Below, piece by piece: positions 8,208 through 15,178 of a DNA stretch of 20,362 nucleotides (positions within the stretch are counted from its first letter, which is position 1; every line of letters begins with the position of its first letter). A model generated the notes under the pieces. It saw only the letters and a list, made by a program, of their open reading frames with translations. It was not told the DNA's origin and ran no database searches. Location of the stretch: assembly GCA_018675395.1 (NCBI GenBank), contig JABGYE010000209.1, positions 1 through 20,362 of the forward strand, written 5' to 3'. This stretch comes from EC70 sp018675395. Lineage in GTDB: Bacteria > Verrucomicrobiota > Verrucomicrobiia > Verrucomicrobiales > DEV007. A program made the translations under genes and the position numbers.

Positions 8208-9521
8208 ATGTCATCTGAAGCATTTCCAGAAATACAGAAAATTCAATACGAGGGTCCAAGTTCAAAGAATCCTCTCGCATTTAAACATTATAACGCTGAT
8301 GAGGAAGTCGGTGGAAAGGCAATGAAAGAGCATATGCGTTTTTCAGTTGCTTACTGGCATGCGATGCGAAATCCTCTTGCTGATCCTTTTGGGGGGGGGA
8401 CTGCCCAACGGCCATGGGATGATGGAAGTGATTCTGTTGAGAATGCTCAGAACAGGGCACGAGTAGCATTCGAATTCATGGAGAAATTAGGCGTGGAATA
8501 TTATTGTTTTCATGACCGGGATGTTGCTCCTGAACTTAATACTCTTGAGGAATCAAATGTAGCTCTTGATGCTGTAGCAGATGTATTAGCTGAGGAACAG
8601 GAACGAACAGGGATAAAGTTATTGTGGGGAACGGCGTGTCTTTTTGCTCATTTCCGTTACAATCAGGGAGCCGCTACAAGTCCCAATGCGGATGTTTTCG
8701 CTTACGCTGGAGCACAAGTGAAGAAGGCGATGGAAGTGACTCATAGGTTGGGTGGAACTGGTTATACATTTTGGGGCGGCAGAGAGGGCTACTCGACGCT
8801 ATGGAATACTGATCTTAAACGTGAGTTGGATCATCTGGCTAGATTGCTGCACATGGCGGTGGATCATAAAAAGAAGATTGGTTTTGAGGGACAGTTTTAT
8901 ATTGAGCCAAAACCGAGAGAGCCTTCTACGCATCAATATGATTCTGATGCGGCTGCTTGCCTTAATTTTTTGCGTGAGCATGATCTTCTTGACCATTTGA
9001 AACTTAACCTTGAGACAAATCATGCAACGCTTGCCGGGCACACGATGATGCACGAAATGCGTGTGGCCGCCTCTGCTGGAGCTCTTGGATCTGTGGATGC
9101 AAATACGGGAGACGAACTCATCGGTTGGGATACTGATCAGTTCCCAACTGATATTTATCTTACAACAGAAATCATGCTGGAAATTCTTGAAATGGGTGGA
9201 TTTACGACTGGGGGACTTAACTTTGACGCCAAGTGTCGTAGAGAAAGTTTTGAACCGGTTGATTTATTTCATGCCCATATTGGAGGGATGGATGCATTTG
9301 CCCGTGGTTTAAAAAATGCGCATGCAATTCGTGAAGATGGGCGTCTCAGTGATTTCGTTAATGACAGGTATTCGAGCTATGATTCTGGGATCGGAGCAAA
9401 AATTGAATCTGGTGAGGTCGGCTTTGAGGAACTAGAAGCTCATGTTTTGGCTAACGGTGAACCAGACCTTAAGAGTGGCCGTCAAGAAATGCTGGAGAAT
9501 CTGATTAACGAATTCATCTAA
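8208..9521 (+). CDS. xylA: Xylose isomerase
   Basis: Interconverts D-xylose and D-xylulose, the first step of bacterial xylose use; the enzyme is a cytoplasmic metal-dependent TIM barrel. All expected active-site residues are visible in the numbering from this start: His102 and Asp105 in CFHDRDVAPE, Glu233 and Lys235 in YIEPKP, Glu269 and His272 in LETNHATLAGH, Asp297 in VDANTGD, and Asp308/Asp310 in GWDTDQFP. The length of 437 residues matches the long (E. coli-like) class of about 440. The frame is open upstream to a TTG at 8160, but the ATG at 8208 aligns with the usual N-terminus (EIQKIQYEG...NPLAFKHYN). A run of nine G at 8391-8399 encodes Gly-Gly-Gly after Pro-Phe. No xylB, xylose transporter or XylR is present nearby, so the gene is isolated from a classic xyl operon. 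Confidence 0.97.
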   Translation: MSSEAFPEIQKIQYEGPSSKNPLAFKHYNADEEVGGKAMKEHMRFSVAYWHAMRNPLADPFGGGTAQRPWDDGSDSVENAQNRARVAFEFMEKLGVEYYCFHDRDVAPELNTLEESNVALDAVADVLAEEQERTGIKLLWGTACLFAHFRYNQGAATSPNADVFAYAGAQVKKAMEVTHRLGGTGYTFWGGREGYSTLWNTDLKRELDHLARLLHMAVDHKKKIGFEGQFYIEPKPREPSTHQYDSDAAACLNFLREHDLLDHLKLNLETNHATLAGHTMMHEMRVAASAGALGSVDANTGDELIGWDTDQFPTDIYLTTEIMLEILEMGGFTTGGLNFDAKCRRESFEPVDLFHAHIGGMDAFARGLKNAHAIREDGRLSDFVNDRYSSYDSGIGAKIESGEVGFEELEAHVLANGEPDLKSGRQEMLENLINEFI

Positions 9522-9553
9522 GGAATTTTAACTGCATCTAGACTGCGATTAAG

Positions 9554-9598
9554 AAAACTTATCTTCGCTTTGCTGTAAATTATTTGCGAAGATGTTTT
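9554..9598 (+). promoter_or_regulatory. Hairpin enclosing the start codon of the M50 peptidase gene
   Basis: ATCTTCGC (9561-9568) is perfectly complementary to GCGAAGAT (9586-9593) around a 17-base loop. The stem continues as AAAAC (9554-9558) with GTTTT (9594-9598) after a 2-base bulge, giving 13 base pairs. The ATG at 9592-9594 and the only purine-rich stretch before it (GCGAAG) lie in the right arm. The structure could terminate transcription from xylA, since the stem is followed by T residues, or hide the start codon from ribosomes. The pairing is directly visible; the role is inferred. Confidence 0.5.
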
Positions 9599-10344
9599 TC
9601 AGAACAGATCCAAATCAGCCGGGAACGTTGCGTTTCCGTTTATTTGGTTTTCCGATTTCTATTCATTGGTCCTTCTGGGTAATACCGATTCTATTTGGTG
9701 GGGGGGTAGGGAATCTTGTTAAAGAAATTAGTATTTTAGAACCCATCATGGATAAAGTGGACTGGGGAGATCCAGTCGTACAAACACGGTTATTATTAAT
9801 ACTGGTTATTGTTTTTTTCATTTCGATTCTTGGCCATGAATTGGGTCATGCGTTCGCTTATAGAAGGTACGGAGGAAGGCCAAGTGTTTTTATTCATGGG
9901 ATGGGCGGGATGGCGTCCGTGCATGGTCACTATACAAGGAAACAAAAAATTATAATTACTATTGCTGGTCCCTTATTTGGATTTCTTATGGCACTAATAT
10001 GTTATGGGATTTTACTTTTATATGTTATGGGATTTTTTCCGATTAACTGGAAATCAGCTGGAGGTGTTTATTTGAGTATTTTTTTATTTTTGATGATTCA
10101 TCTCAATACTTTTTGGTCTTTCTTGAATCTTCTCCCTATTATGCCATTGGATGGCGGCCAATTACTTGGGCATATCATGCATGATAAGAAGCCAGTGCTT
10201 CGTGGGCAAATAGGAGCCTTCACTGCTTTTGTGGCAGGGGTCATTTTAATGCAGTTGGGATTTCTATTTGGAATGATTCTTTTCGGGTTCCTTGCTTATC
10301 AGAATTTGCAGGCAGCAGAACGTGCAAAGAGAGGCTATTGGTAA
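9592..10344 (+). CDS. Site-2-protease family (M50) intramembrane metallopeptidase
   Basis: Polytopic inner-membrane zinc protease of the S2P/SpoIVFB type, which cuts substrates within or next to membrane segments. The zinc-binding HELGH is at residues 82-86 inside a hydrophobic helix (FFISILGHELGHAFAYRRYGG). The second metal-ligand motif is LLPIMPLDGGQ at about 180-190, the family's NPDG-like site with its aspartate at 187. Several hydrophobic stretches are visible: around 25-40, 67-90, 118-145, 158-183 and 208-235. At 250 residues it is a short, minimal member without the PDZ domain of RseP/MmpA and without a CBS domain. Neighbours do not reveal a substrate. Translation starts at the ATG at 9592, which is inside a hairpin. 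Assignment to the family is secure; the physiological substrate is unknown. Confidence 0.9.
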   Translation: MFFRTDPNQPGTLRFRLFGFPISIHWSFWVIPILFGGGVGNLVKEISILEPIMDKVDWGDPVVQTRLLLILVIVFFISILGHELGHAFAYRRYGGRPSVFIHGMGGMASVHGHYTRKQKIIITIAGPLFGFLMALICYGILLLYVMGFFPINWKSAGGVYLSIFLFLMIHLNTFWSFLNLLPIMPLDGGQLLGHIMHDKKPVLRGQIGAFTAFVAGVILMQLGFLFGMILFGFLAYQNLQAAERAKRGYW

Positions 10345-10375
10345 TAAATTTTAATTTAGTGTATTGGTATTAATT

Positions 10376-11707
10376 ATGAATGATGAGCACCTTGAAGATT
10401 TAATTACATATCTAAAGTTCCCCAGTATTTCTACAGACAGTTCTTATTCCAAAGATGTAAAGGATTGTGCGGAATGGCTCAGAAAAAAAATGATCGATAA
10501 GGGCCTTAAGGCTCAGATCCATGAGACGCCGGGGCACCCGATAGTAATAGGAAAGAATGAGCATCGTGAAGGGCTCCCAACGATCATGATTTATGGACAT
10601 TATGACGTTCAACCAGCGGATCCGATTGATCTTTGGGCATCGCCTCCATTTGAGCCTCGGATTGATGATGGCAAGATTTATGCTCGAGGTTCAACGGACA
10701 ATAAGGGGCAAAACCTTGCTCACTTACTAGGTTTAGGTGAAATAATTAATGAAGAAGGTGAGTTACCTGTGAACGTTATTTTGCTCGTTGAGGGTGAAGA
10801 AGAGATAGGTAGCCCAAACCTCGGGCCATTTCTGGAAAAGTATCGGGACGAACTCGAGTGTGATGTTATAGCCGTTTCAGATACAGGAATGATAGGGCCT
10901 GGAATTGGTACTTTCACTTATGGATTAAGAGGCATTACCTGCATGGAAGTTACAGTTCATGGTCCTTCAACTGATTTACATTCCGGGGTATTTGGAGGAT
11001 CCATAGCAAATCCATCGACGGTTATAGCAAAACTCATTTCAAGTCTTCATGATTCTGACGGTAAGATAAAAGTGGAGGGTTTCTATGATGATGTAAGAGA
11101 AATCCAAGAATGGGAGAAGGATTCCTGGGCAGGGCTTCCTGTCAATGAAGCTGAGACACTAGAACTCACAGGATCCAGTGAATTATTTGGTGAAAAAGGG
11201 TTCACCGATGCCGAAAGGAGATGGGCTCGCCCCACTGCTGAGGTGAATGGCATAGGCGGTGGTTATCAGGGAGAAGGGTCGAAGACTGTGATCCCATCCA
11301 AGAGTTTTGCTAAACTTTCTTTTAGGTTAGTTCCTGATCAAGAACCTGAAAATATACTAAAACTTGTTCGAGAGCACCTAGAATCACATCTTACTCCTGG
11401 CACTAGAATGGAATGCGAATTTGGACATAGCGGGAAATCTTACCTAATGGATCCACAGTCTGTTTATGGTAAAGCTGCTCAAAATGCTCTTAGGAAAACT
11501 TTTGGTTGTGAGCCGGCTCTTATACGTGAGGGAGGAAGTATTCCTATCGTTCAGACCTTCAAGGATGTATTAGGAGCTGACACTTTGTTGCTTGGCCTTG
11601 CCTTACCCGATTGCCAGATCCATGCTCCAAACGAAAATTTTCTTATCAAGAACTTTTATGATGGTATTCGCCTCAACCGTCTATTGATTAGAGAAATTAG
11701 TAATTAA
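10376..11707 (+). CDS. M20 family metallopeptidase (dipeptidase)
   Basis: Cytoplasmic two-zinc peptidase of the M20 group that hydrolyses dipeptides or related short amides. In the numbering from the ATG at 10376, His75 and Asp77 lie in YGHYDVQP, Asp108 in GSTDNKG, and the catalytic/metal glutamates at 142-143 in EGEEEIGS. A further metal aspartate is Asp169 in VSDTG, and the C-terminal metal histidine lies in CQIHAPNE. The dimerisation/lid domain contains DLHSGVFGG, characteristic of the dipeptidase subgroup rather than ArgE or DapE. The length of 443 residues is typical. The frame is open to a TTG at 10364, but the ATG is preferred; no strong ribosome-binding site precedes either. It follows the M50 gene by 31 bases and may be co-transcribed. 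Exact substrate cannot be read from sequence. Confidence 0.92.
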   Translation: MNDEHLEDLITYLKFPSISTDSSYSKDVKDCAEWLRKKMIDKGLKAQIHETPGHPIVIGKNEHREGLPTIMIYGHYDVQPADPIDLWASPPFEPRIDDGKIYARGSTDNKGQNLAHLLGLGEIINEEGELPVNVILLVEGEEEIGSPNLGPFLEKYRDELECDVIAVSDTGMIGPGIGTFTYGLRGITCMEVTVHGPSTDLHSGVFGGSIANPSTVIAKLISSLHDSDGKIKVEGFYDDVREIQEWEKDSWAGLPVNEAETLELTGSSELFGEKGFTDAERRWARPTAEVNGIGGGYQGEGSKTVIPSKSFAKLSFRLVPDQEPENILKLVREHLESHLTPGTRMECEFGHSGKSYLMDPQSVYGKAAQNALRKTFGCEPALIREGGSIPIVQTFKDVLGADTLLLGLALPDCQIHAPNENFLIKNFYDGIRLNRLLIREISN

Positions 11708-11719
11708 ATTATTACTGTT

Positions 11720-12775
11720 TTATTTTTCCATTAGGAGCTGAACAAAACGCAATCCAATCGTCGTTAATTTGGCTTTGTCTTTGCTTCCAGTGAGTCGAGA
11801 TCTAGTGTTCCATGAGTGAGGAGTGGCTGAATATTCGACCCAACTAATTGTAGGTGAGTTCACTTTTTTATTATGAGGACTGATGCTGAGTGGAATTCCT
11901 GATCGGCTCATTGTAATTTCCCATGATGGATTATTGGTGGCATTTGCCATGTTCTTTGCTAGCCAAGGGTAAGACTTCATGATTAACGGCATGCCTTTAT
12001 TTGGAACTAATAATTTCCAATAAGGTTTAGTTGTTTTAATGAACTGCGTTAAAGTTATTGAGGGGTTCTTCTGATGTTCTTTGTACAGCCTTGAAATATT
12101 AATTCCGGCAAGATTAATTCCATTATAGAGCCCATGTTTGTTCGGCGCGACATAGTGTCTACGATACCACCTCTCAAAGTTTCGACTGATCATCAAATTG
12201 AGTTCCAGATGCAAATGAGCACGGGTCCTGTCGATTCCGTCGCCAGTGTATCCAAGCGTGGCAATGCTTGTCCCTGGTCTGACTGATTGCCCGACTTGGC
12301 AAGAAATGTCTGCGAGGTGAGCATAAAGGCTATAAAACTTACCATAGCCCCAATCGTGCTCTATTACCACGTAGCGACCGTAGTTACTTGCTCCTGCTGA
12401 TCGGCTTGCATGTATCACTTTACCTGAAGCGATTGAGCATACTTTATCCAATGGAACTCCTCTTGAATTTCTTTCGATCGGTCTAATGTCGACGCCTTCA
12501 TGAAATTTAGAATATATTATACCCGATGCAGTTCTTTTTGGATTTCGCACATAACCATATTTTCCACCTTGCCAAGGTTTACTTGGCTGCCCCTCAAAGG
12601 ACCGGTTTGTGTACATATAAAACTGAGAAATGTCCGGACCAAATATAGCTTTGTTCGGAGTCGCTAATACTAGTTCGAGTCGTTTGTATTGAGCTTCACA
12701 TATTATCGATAAACCGAACCAAAAAATTAATGAGGATATTCTGACCAACATTATTAAATGCGTTCCGATGTGCAT
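11720..12775 (-). CDS. Exported M23 (LytM-type) peptidoglycan endopeptidase
   Basis: A zinc metalloendopeptidase that should cut peptide cross-links in peptidoglycan. The N-terminus has a hydrophobic signal sequence (about residues 8-28). The catalytic domain spans about residues 70-195, with zinc ligands His92 and Asp96 in FHEGVDIRP, the active-site His153 in LYAHL, and His187/His189 in AHLHLEL. The full set makes it an active rather than a degenerate LytM protein. The roughly 150-residue C-terminal part, with repeated Trp/Tyr motifs, is unassigned. No N-terminal LysM or SH3 domain and no coiled coil (as in EnvC/NlpD) is seen. Translation may instead start at the second Met (residue 9, base 12751). 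It lies 36 bases downstream of the small exported gene on the same strand and converges on the M20 gene with only 12 bases between stop codons. Confidence 0.9.
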   Translation of the reverse strand: MHIGTHLIMLVRISSLIFWFGLSIICEAQYKRLELVLATPNKAIFGPDISQFYMYTNRSFEGQPSKPWQGGKYGYVRNPKRTASGIIYSKFHEGVDIRPIERNSRGVPLDKVCSIASGKVIHASRSAGASNYGRYVVIEHDWGYGKFYSLYAHLADISCQVGQSVRPGTSIATLGYTGDGIDRTRAHLHLELNLMISRNFERWYRRHYVAPNKHGLYNGINLAGINISRLYKEHQKNPSITLTQFIKTTKPYWKLLVPNKGMPLIMKSYPWLAKNMANATNNPSWEITMSRSGIPLSISPHNKKVNSPTISWVEYSATPHSWNTRSRLTGSKDKAKLTTIGLRFVQLLMEK

Positions 12776-12811
12776 GAAGTGTTTGCTTGATTAATTCGAA
12801 AGCAATTCAGA

Positions 12812-13315
12812 TCAATCGATGGCAGGTGGTGGATTTATAGTTGGGTCTTCTTTTTTTGGCGTAATTAGTCGCAGGCCTGCATCTTTAAATCTTTCTATGT
12901 GTCTTTCATTAAATCCTTTCCAGCAAGTAAGATATCCATGGGATATGGGCCCATCGATTACAACAAAATCAATGGGATCATTTCCAAACACGGTAAAAAT
13001 TTTCCGTCCTGTAGCAACAGTTGAAAGAGTTTGTAATTCTGTAGCTGCTTTCTTTTTTAGTTTGAAGGAGATACCAAAACTTTCACCCTTCTCAGTGAGG
13101 AACGGATAAAATCCTTCTACATCTTTTTGCTTGAAAATGGGCTTAATGAGTACCTGATGTACTTTGGAATTGATATTAACCTTAACAGTGTCTTTTTGAG
13201 CCTCAGATTCTGCGGATTCAAGATAAAAACTGATCGTTCCAGAATCTTTCCGTTTTGCTGCAATCGAAAACAACAAAAGGAGAAAAATAAGGAATAGTTT
13301 AAATCTCTTAATCAT
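12812..13315 (-). CDS. Small exported protein of unknown function, faint SecD-head resemblance
   Basis: A 167-residue protein with a clear signal peptide (MIKRFKLFLIFLLLLFSIAA), so it should act in the periplasm. I do not recognise it with confidence. The pattern of residues 75-150 is alternating: a substrate-like strand (FGISFKLKKKAATELQTLS), a 'G+kifvvfnn' strand, a VVIDGPISHGYL strand, then a helix (NERHIERFKDAGLRL). This resembles the periplasmic head (P1) subdomain of SecD in strand order. The match is by eye only. A single cysteine (Cys131) follows GYLT. The C-terminus is Pro-rich. It precedes the M23 endopeptidase on the minus strand with 36 bases between them and is probably in the same transcript, which suggests a cell-envelope role. 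Confidence 0.7.
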   Translation of the reverse strand: MIKRFKLFLIFLLLLFSIAAKRKDSGTISFYLESAESEAQKDTVKVNINSKVHQVLIKPIFKQKDVEGFYPFLTEKGESFGISFKLKKKAATELQTLSTVATGRKIFTVFGNDPIDFVVIDGPISHGYLTCWKGFNERHIERFKDAGLRLITPKKEDPTINPPPAID

Positions 13316-13410
13316 TTAAATATTGAACCACAGTCAAAACTTCACGCAACCAGCATTATTAACTTACTTTAAGCCAGTTGCCGTGAGGTAAGCGGAAATC
13401 ATTAAATGTC

Positions 13411-13469
13411 TATAATATTAGTATATTTTTTATCTTTTTGAGAGATTGTATCTGATACTAATAATTATA
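13411..13469. repeat. AT-rich inverted repeat
   Basis: TATAATATTAGTAT (13411-13424) is complementary to ATACTAATA (13455-13463) plus TTATA (13465-13469), with one extra A at 13464. That makes 14 pairs with a single bulge around a 30-base T-rich loop. It could be an operator or a cruciform-prone element serving the divergent genes. In such AT-rich sequence a chance origin is possible. Confidence 0.35.
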
Positions 13470-13480
13470 AGGCAATTGGT

Positions 13481-13486
13481 TATAAT
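13481..13486 (+). promoter_or_regulatory. Candidate -10 element upstream of the short ORF and TPR gene
   Basis: This is an exact TATAAT, preceded by TTGGT. No good -35 hexamer lies 16-18 bases upstream. If used, transcription would start near 13493 and give a roughly 150-base leader before the TPR gene, containing the 13-codon ORF. Confidence 0.3.
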
Positions 13487-13536
13487 AAATGTTCAATTTA
13501 GTAGTTCAAATTGGTAAAATTAGGAAAGGAGTAAAA

Positions 13537-13578
13537 ATGATATTAGATGCCTTGCATGATCTATCAGTAAGAGGCTAA
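13537..13578 (+). CDS. Possible 13-residue leader peptide
   Basis: ATG to TAA encodes MILDALHDLSVRG. It is preceded by AGGAAAGGAG (13522-13531), which is 5 bases before the ATG and is the strongest Shine-Dalgarno sequence anywhere in the window; most real genes here have none. It ends 65 bases before the TPR gene. It may be a translated upstream ORF that controls the TPR gene, a very small protein, or the stub of a gene that has been lost. There is no run of one regulatory amino acid of the kind used in classical attenuation. Confidence 0.35.
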   Translation: MILDALHDLSVRG

Positions 13579-13643
13579 ATTCTGCTCCAAACTATTATTT
13601 TAATTTTTCCGTATACTCCCAAAATAAACCCCCAGAATTGAAT

Positions 13644-15038
13644 ATGGATGCACCTAAAGAGCTCATTACAGAAGAGCAGCTCGATCCCAAACAAGTTACA
13701 CTTTTTCTTAAGGCTCAAAGTGCTATTGAGTTATCGAATTACGATTATGCTTTGAGTATTCTTCATAATATATTGAAAGAAGAGCCTACTTTCTTGAAGG
13801 GGCGGGAAATATTAAGAGCGGCTCAAGGTGCGAGGTGGCGTACATCTGGTAAGAAAGGCAAGAGTCTTCTTCCGGGAGGGATGATGAAGGTTAAGAATAA
13901 AATTAAGAAGGATCCTCTTGGGGCCATTGAGGAAATAGAAAAAAAATTAGATAGCGATCCATATAATGTTGAAGCAAATACCCTCTTTTATGAAGCCTTT
14001 ATGGCTTTAGCAATTCCTGAAGTTGCCACTTTCGGATTAGAAACTATCCGTGAAGGTCATCCAAGTAATTCCAAAAACCTTCATAAGCTTGGTGATCATT
14101 ACTTGGCTCAAGGGGATGGGACAGAAGCTGCTAAGATTTATGATCAAATAGTTCAGTCAGATCCTTCTGATGGGGATGCTCGGAAAAAAGCGAAGGATGC
14201 TTCCGCACAGGCAACAATGGCTAAAGGTGGGTGGGGCCTTGCGGATCGTTCCTTTAAGGATCTTCTCAAGGATCAGGATGAGGCTCAGAGTCTTGAGAGC
14301 GCTGCAAGGATTGGTGCAACTAAGGAGCAGATGGAAGCCCAGCTTGCAGATCTCGGAGCTCAATATTCGGATGACCCTCAGAACCTTGATGTTGTTAAGA
14401 AGATAGCGGATCTGTATGAGAGGTTAGAAGATTGGGAGAATTCGGCATCTTATTATGAGTATGCTTTTTCATTGAGTGAATCTGACGAAACGCTTCAGCG
14501 TAAAGCTGAAGATGCTAAAGATAATTTAAGGGCCCAAAAGATTAAGAATTTAGAATCGGATATTGAAGGAGGAGGAGACGAGGTTGAAGATAAGAAGGCA
14601 CAACTAGATGAACTGAAGAATGCTTCGATTGAGCAGCAAATTAAAGAAGCTGAAATTCGAGTTGAACGTAATCCGACTGATCCACAGCTTCGTTTTGATC
14701 TTGGTGCACATTTATTTACAGCTGGGCAATACCGAGAAGCGATCCCGCATCTTCAGAAAGCGAAAAACAATCCCCACATCCGTATCCGCTCTATGCTAAT
14801 GCTTGGGCGGTGCTATGATGAAATGAAAATGTATGACTTGGCTGTCAGTTCTCTGAACGATGCTAATGGAGAGCTCTTTGCCATGGATAATACAAAGAAG
14901 GAGATTTTATTTAATCTTGGATTGGTATATAACAAGTTAGGTGACAAGGATAAATCTCTTGAAAGTTTTAAGGAAATTTACAATGCGGACTATGATTATA
15001 GAGACGTGGCTAAGCGCGTTGAAGAGTCCTATTCTTAA
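13644..15038 (+). CDS. Cytoplasmic tetratricopeptide-repeat protein
   Basis: A 464-residue protein built of TPR-like helical pairs, with no signal peptide or membrane helix. TPR-type units are visible around residues 19-50 (FLKAQSAIELSNYDYALSIL), 145-175 (NLHKLGDHYLAQGDGTEAAK), 248-280 (LDVVKKIADLYERLEDWENS), 345-378 and 421-450 (ILFNLGLVYNKLGDKDKSLE). A basic, glycine-containing segment (about 60-90, with SGKKGKSLLPGG) interrupts the N-terminal repeats. A charged coiled-coil-like stretch lies at about 285-340. Such proteins are scaffolds for protein-protein contacts; no partner is indicated by sequence. The ATG at 13644 is preferred to a TTG at 13638. No Shine-Dalgarno sequence is near. rex follows on the same strand after 140 bases. 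Confidence 0.85.
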   Translation: MDAPKELITEEQLDPKQVTLFLKAQSAIELSNYDYALSILHNILKEEPTFLKGREILRAAQGARWRTSGKKGKSLLPGGMMKVKNKIKKDPLGAIEEIEKKLDSDPYNVEANTLFYEAFMALAIPEVATFGLETIREGHPSNSKNLHKLGDHYLAQGDGTEAAKIYDQIVQSDPSDGDARKKAKDASAQATMAKGGWGLADRSFKDLLKDQDEAQSLESAARIGATKEQMEAQLADLGAQYSDDPQNLDVVKKIADLYERLEDWENSASYYEYAFSLSESDETLQRKAEDAKDNLRAQKIKNLESDIEGGGDEVEDKKAQLDELKNASIEQQIKEAEIRVERNPTDPQLRFDLGAHLFTAGQYREAIPHLQKAKNNPHIRIRSMLMLGRCYDEMKMYDLAVSSLNDANGELFAMDNTKKEILFNLGLVYNKLGDKDKSLESFKEIYNADYDYRDVAKRVEESYS

Positions 15039-15066
15039 GAATAGTAAATTGAAATAGCTTAATTAA

Positions 15067-15096
15067 ATTGTTCCGTTTTTGAGTTAGCGGAATGAT
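15067..15096 (+). terminator. Weak hairpin after the TPR gene
   Basis: ATTGTTCCG (15067-15075) can pair with CGGAATGAT (15088-15096) in RNA: nine pairs including two G-U wobbles, with a 12-base loop. No T-run follows directly; the next is at 15113-15118. It may help end the TPR transcript but is not a classical intrinsic terminator. Confidence 0.3.
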
Positions 15097-15123
15097 AGTC
15101 GGGAGCAGATCTATTTTTTGGGC

Positions 15124-15142
15124 TTGCGTTGGGTCGTCACAA
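15124..15142. promoter_or_regulatory. Degenerate Rex-operator-like site upstream of rex
   Basis: TTGCG (15124-15128) and CACAA (15138-15142) resemble the outer halves of the known Rex box TTGTG-N8-CACAA, but the spacer is 9 bases rather than 8 and the left half has one mismatch. Rex autoregulation is known in several bacteria, so the location 37 bases before the start is suggestive. The match is weak. Confidence 0.2.
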
Positions 15143-15178
15143 TGAGATTTAATTGAGAAAAATCACATTATCAGGTAG

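Larger units (their letters stand above)
13316..13643. other. AT-rich intergenic region between divergent genes
   Basis: About 328 bases separate the divergently transcribed exported-protein gene (minus strand) and the TPR gene (plus strand). Both promoters should lie here. It contains exact TATAAT sequences at 13411-13416 and 13481-13486, an AT-rich inverted repeat at 13411-13469, a short ORF with a strong ribosome-binding site at 13537-13578, and TATACT at 13612-13617. No RNA gene is recognised. Confidence 0.6.

Noticed and set aside
13411..13416. Exact TATAAT as a promoter for the TPR gene
   Set aside because: No acceptable -35 hexamer at 16-18 bases and it lies within the arm of an inverted repeat; recorded only as part of that repeat.
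13612..13617. TATACT as a -10 element close to the TPR gene
   Set aside because: The sequence 17 bases upstream bears no resemblance to a -35 element.
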